Shown here: positions 18,985-21,834 of the stretch, piece after piece
How positions within the stretch are numbered: position 1 is the stretch's first letter
How the letters are laid out: each line of letters begins with the position of its first letter
Origin: Candidatus Shapirobacteria bacterium UBA1420
Lineage (GTDB): Bacteria > Patescibacteriota > Microgenomatia > UBA12405
Length of the DNA stretch: 21,834 nucleotides
NCBI GenBank assembly: GCA_002304845.1
Contig: DBPM01000024.1
Coordinates: 1-21,834 of the forward strand
Reading direction: 5' to 3'
Made by a program: the position numbers and the translations under genes
The notes under the pieces: model-generated
Database searches by the model: none
Told to the model about the DNA's origin: nothing
The model's input: the letters and a program-made list of their open reading frames with translations, nothing else

Positions 18985-21834
18985 TTATCGACAGGCACTA
19001 TTAAATTCCTCCTGAGTTAAACCAAAATAGGGTCCGGCATTATCCCAGTCAATATTTGCTCCAAATATTTGATAATGTAAATGATTTCCAGTGGAAAAAC
19101 CGGTATTATCCACTATTCCAATCTGCTGACCGGCTGCGACTGCTTCGCCATCACTCACCGTATATCCACCTGGAGGCATGTGGGCATAACGGATAAAAAA
19201 ATCATCCCCGTTATAGTTGCTGTGTATATCCACATAAAAACCATAACCATTTCCTTCTCCTAGTCGTGCTATTCCGGAAAATGTCGAATAAATTGGTGTT
19301 CCATATTCTGCTCCCCAATCAATTGCCCAAGAGTTACCATGACTAAAAGAATCAAAAGGACATTGGGTGATATGACCGGCTACTGGAGCTCCTCCTGGAC
19401 TAATCATCGATGGGCCTCCACCACCCCCACTACCCGTACTACATATATAAACTTGACCATCATCTCCAATAATTTCTTTAGTTGGTCCAGTTAGAGCAAA
19501 AGGTGCTCCTGCTTGTTCACAATTTTTACCACCCTTTTCTACATGAATATTTGCTGGTATTGGCACACTAGCTATCCAATTCCAAGTTTTATTTTTCATA
19601 TCTTCATAATAATCTCTCCCCGTTTCCCCACTTTTTTTATGAGGCACATCTGGATCACACTGGCCTGTTAAATAACGAGATGCCCAAGCCAACCAATAAC
19701 CATCGGGACCATTTAATTTAGAATCACTTAAATCACAAGCACTGGCTGGATCCAGGTTTAAAAAGACTTTAATTTGAGCATCAAAATTATTTTCAATTGA
19801 ACTATCATTGATTCCAAAATCCTGAATATTACCATGATCATAATTACTAGCTGCTGACTCGTGAGCCCAAGCCCACAGAGAATACAAAGGATTAATACCG
19901 GCACATAGAGATCTGTTAACCACATCATTAAAACATTCTTCAGCATGACTTTTACCTGACCACCACTGATTGGCAACCCGAATATAGTTCTCCTTACCTC
20001 CTCTTAAACCAGGTACCTCATTTTCCGGCGCATTTTGGTCACAATTAATTGTTCCATCACTAGGTAGACCTCCGGGCCCACTACCTCTTTTTAAAACACA
20101 AGCACTTAAATCAGCCGGCGGTACTATTGATGAAATTTGTTGTTGTTGAAACAAGGTATATATAAAAGCACCAATAAAGAAAAAACCTATTACCGGAGCT
20201 AAAGCCGCACCAGTTTTTAACAGTCTTAACATTTTTGGTATACCCACTAAAAACACCCAGAGATCAAAAATAAATTGACCTACTTTTCCGACAAATTTTC
20301 CTAAACCCAAATCTTCTGACAAAAATTTCTGAACCTGGTTTAGTTTTATACCTAAAATTTTTTCTAACAACTTTTTACCTAGTTTTACTACTGCAACTAT
20401 CGCTGCCACTGCCAATACCACTATTGCAATCACTTGACCGACCACTGGTAATGCCTGAAATGCTGCCACTGTTCCTGCTAAGGCCCCACCACCTGCTGCC
20501 GTCCCTCCAGCCGCAGCTTCCCCAGCCACTACTGCACCTTTACTCAAAATTGAGTTTAAAATTAAACCAACTCCTTTTACAGTTCCTTCTTTTGCAATTA
20601 CTGCCGCCGAATTTTGAATAAACGACACTATTGCCTGATTACCGATTTTTTTGAAGACAAACGCCGATATTTTTTCTGTTCCCTTTAGCAACAATTTTTT
20701 TGGCAAAGCCTGTGCTTTAGTCACCATATTCCCAATCGCTTGAACACGGTTTAAGAATTTTAGTGTTTGGGGACTTTTAGACAATAAATTAATAATTTTC
20801 TCGGTTGTTCGGGCTTGTTCTATCTTAGGTAGCTTTTCCAACCCAATTTTGTCACGAACTGAATTGTATCTACTAATTAATGAATTAAATTTTTTTGGAG
20901 CCTTAACTATATTTTTCGCTAAAACATTGGCTTCTCGAACACTTTCTTCTGCCTGCCATAAGTTGGTTTGAGGGACCGTTGATCTTACAAAATTAACAGC
21001 TTCGTCTGTGTTAGTTTCTGTAATCAAATGGTTAGTATCATTCCAAAACTCATTTAGCACTGTTGTGTACTCTCCCACCAACTCTTCGTCTTGAACTCCC
21101 GACTCTCTCAAAGACCTGGCTACTTTTTTCTCAAGCTTATTAGCTCTAAAATTCACCACTGTTAACAGTTCCTTTTCCTGAAATTTGTCTACCATCACTT
21201 TTAATTCCCTAATCGCTGTGTTTTTATCGGCCAATTCTTCAATTTCTTTCGGTAATATTAGTTTTTCATTGTTTTCCCAAGAATCTAAAACCGCTTCCTT
21301 TAATTTCTCTCGAGATTCCTCCTTTACAGGTACAGACTCGTTCTTTAATTGTTCAAAAATTTTTTCTACAATCTTGTTTGCCTCAGCTTCTACTTTTATC
21401 TCCGCTCTAATTTGGTCTACTTTTTTTAAAATTTCTCGTGTTTCATCACTATTTTTCCCATATTGTTTTTCTAATTTTTTCTTTAAATCATTTTTTTCGT
21501 CACCTTCAATTACTTTTTTTATTTCTGTGTTTATCTCTTCAATCTTCTTCTTCTCTTTTCTAATCTTCTTCACTTCTGCTATCACCTTTTTGATTTCTTT
21601 TTGGTCTACCAAATCTGTTTTTAGCGCTTCTACTAACACTTTTTCATTAAAATTCTCACTTTCTATCGTTTCCTTTATCGTTTTTTTAGTTTCTTCTTGT
21701 TCTGTTTTTGTGTCTAATTCTTCAATCCTAGTTCTCAGATCCTTTTCCTGTTTTGTTTGAAGTGTTACTACCTCTTCTCTTTCTCCTACCAACTCTCTTT
21801 GTTTCTCTATAAACAGCGCCACATCTTTTTCACC
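18985..21834 (-). CDS. Large membrane-bound cell-wall hydrolase: coiled coil, TM, lysozyme-like and M23 peptidase domains (5' partial)
   Basis: Open to the right edge; the first possible in-window start is GTG 21822, so the N-terminus is probably missing. At least 945 residues (numbered from that GTG). Residues 1-~230 are extremely Lys/Glu-rich and predicted coiled coil. A Gly/Ala-rich hydrophobic stretch and TM helices follow (~455-480 and ~541-558, IGFFFIGAFIYTLF). The exported part has a lysozyme/transglycosylase-like segment with LCAGINPLYSLWAWAHESAA (candidate catalytic Glu655) and DFGI, then an M23 domain with His828-x6-Asp835 (SHGNSWAIDWG), GTPIYS, RYAHM (His881) and NHLHY (His914, His916), the zinc and catalytic residues of LytM-type endopeptidases. 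It would cut both glycan and peptide bonds of peptidoglycan. Similar two-enzyme proteins occur in conjugation and secretion systems, but no such genes are visible here. It heads a unit with two small anchored proteins. Confidence 0.88.
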   Translation of the reverse strand, partial: GEKDVALFIEKQRELVGEREEVVTLQTKQEKDLRTRIEELDTKTEQEETKKTIKETIESENFNEKVLVEALKTDLVDQKEIKKVIAEVKKIRKEKKKIEEINTEIKKVIEGDEKNDLKKKLEKQYGKNSDETREILKKVDQIRAEIKVEAEANKIVEKIFEQLKNESVPVKEESREKLKEAVLDSWENNEKLILPKEIEELADKNTAIRELKVMVDKFQEKELLTVVNFRANKLEKKVARSLRESGVQDEELVGEYTTVLNEFWNDTNHLITETNTDEAVNFVRSTVPQTNLWQAEESVREANVLAKNIVKAPKKFNSLISRYNSVRDKIGLEKLPKIEQARTTEKIINLLSKSPQTLKFLNRVQAIGNMVTKAQALPKKLLLKGTEKISAFVFKKIGNQAIVSFIQNSAAVIAKEGTVKGVGLILNSILSKGAVVAGEAAAGGTAAGGGALAGTVAAFQALPVVGQVIAIVVLAVAAIVAVVKLGKKLLEKILGIKLNQVQKFLSEDLGLGKFVGKVGQFIFDLWVFLVGIPKMLRLLKTGAALAPVIGFFFIGAFIYTLFQQQQISSIVPPADLSACVLKRGSGPGGLPSDGTINCDQNAPENEVPGLRGGKENYIRVANQWWSGKSHAEECFNDVVNRSLCAGINPLYSLWAWAHESAASNYDHGNIQDFGINDSSIENNFDAQIKVFLNLDPASACDLSDSKLNGPDGYWLAWASRYLTGQCDPDVPHKKSGETGRDYYEDMKNKTWNWIASVPIPANIHVEKGGKNCEQAGAPFALTGPTKEIIGDDGQVYICSTGSGGGGGPSMISPGGAPVAGHITQCPFDSFSHGNSWAIDWGAEYGTPIYSTFSGIARLGEGNGYGFYVDIHSNYNGDDFFIRYAHMPPGGYTVSDGEAVAAGQQIGIVDNTGFSTGNHLHYQIFGANIDWDNAGPYFGLTQEEFNSACR

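Noticed and set aside
21185..21760. Plus-strand 191-codon ORF rich in Phe and Ser
   Set aside because: It is the antisense shadow of the Lys/Glu-rich coiled coil of the wall hydrolase.
1..21834. tRNA, rRNA, transposase or phage integrase genes
   Set aside because: None found: gaps are short (largest 272 bp) and none shows a cloverleaf, rRNA or transposase-like pattern on reading both strands.

Overview
The window looks like chromosomal DNA from a small-genome, AT-rich bacterium, most likely of the Candidate Phyla Radiation (Patescibacteria, Microgenomates-like). This is inferred from the gene mix, not from any marker tree: a dnaA/dnaN/rpmH/rnpA/yidD/yidC/jag origin neighbourhood, a DUF4012 protein, an RNHCP protein, an O-antigen-ligase/flippase pair, large orphan proteins, sparse Shine-Dalgarno sites, and code that reads well with the standard/bacterial table. 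No rRNA, tRNA, CRISPR or transposase was seen.

Layout. (1) 1-2587: the 3' end of an unknown plus-strand gene, then a convergent 754-residue orphan protein. (2) 2646-4295: the only plus-strand gene left of dnaA, with a C-terminal part resembling nucleoside phosphorylases. (3) 4296-7043 (minus): a DUF559 nuclease-like protein, a BIME-like inverted pair of GC-rich hairpin repeats, the FtsH protease, and an RNHCP zinc-ribbon protein whose 3' end overlaps ftsH. (4) 7040-12719 (minus): a large membrane protein (degenerate extended-SDR domain, repeat-built linker, TM segment, DUF4012), a Wzx-type flippase, and an O-antigen ligase/polymerase-like protein. This is an envelope polysaccharide block. (5) 12796-14747 (minus): jag (KH-R3H), yidC, yidD, rnpA and rpmH, the classical origin-proximal cluster for membrane insertion, RNase P and L34. 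(6) 14748-17692 (plus): dnaA and dnaN, with DnaA-box-like sequences upstream of dnaA and a denser cluster between the two genes, the candidate oriC. (7) 17689-21834 (minus): two small single-TM orphans coupled by an ATGA overlap, behind a large membrane-anchored cell-wall hydrolase with a lysozyme-like domain and an M23 peptidase domain, cut by the right edge.

Two cross-cutting patterns stand out. First, a TA(T/A/G)AAT -10-like hexamer lies exactly 6 nt before the start codon in six genes, and a related box lies 5-9 nt before several others. Clear Shine-Dalgarno sites are mostly seen inside operons and before dnaA. This is what leaderless transcription would look like. Second, small GC-rich interspersed hairpin repeats (families A, B and C below) occur both between genes and, in frame, inside coding sequences, where they build the linker of the DUF4012 protein and a loop of the O-antigen-ligase-like protein.

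Functionally the window joins replication initiation and envelope biogenesis: insertion (YidC/YidD), membrane quality control (FtsH), surface glycan assembly (flippase, ligase-like, DUF4012) and wall remodelling (M23/lysozyme-like).
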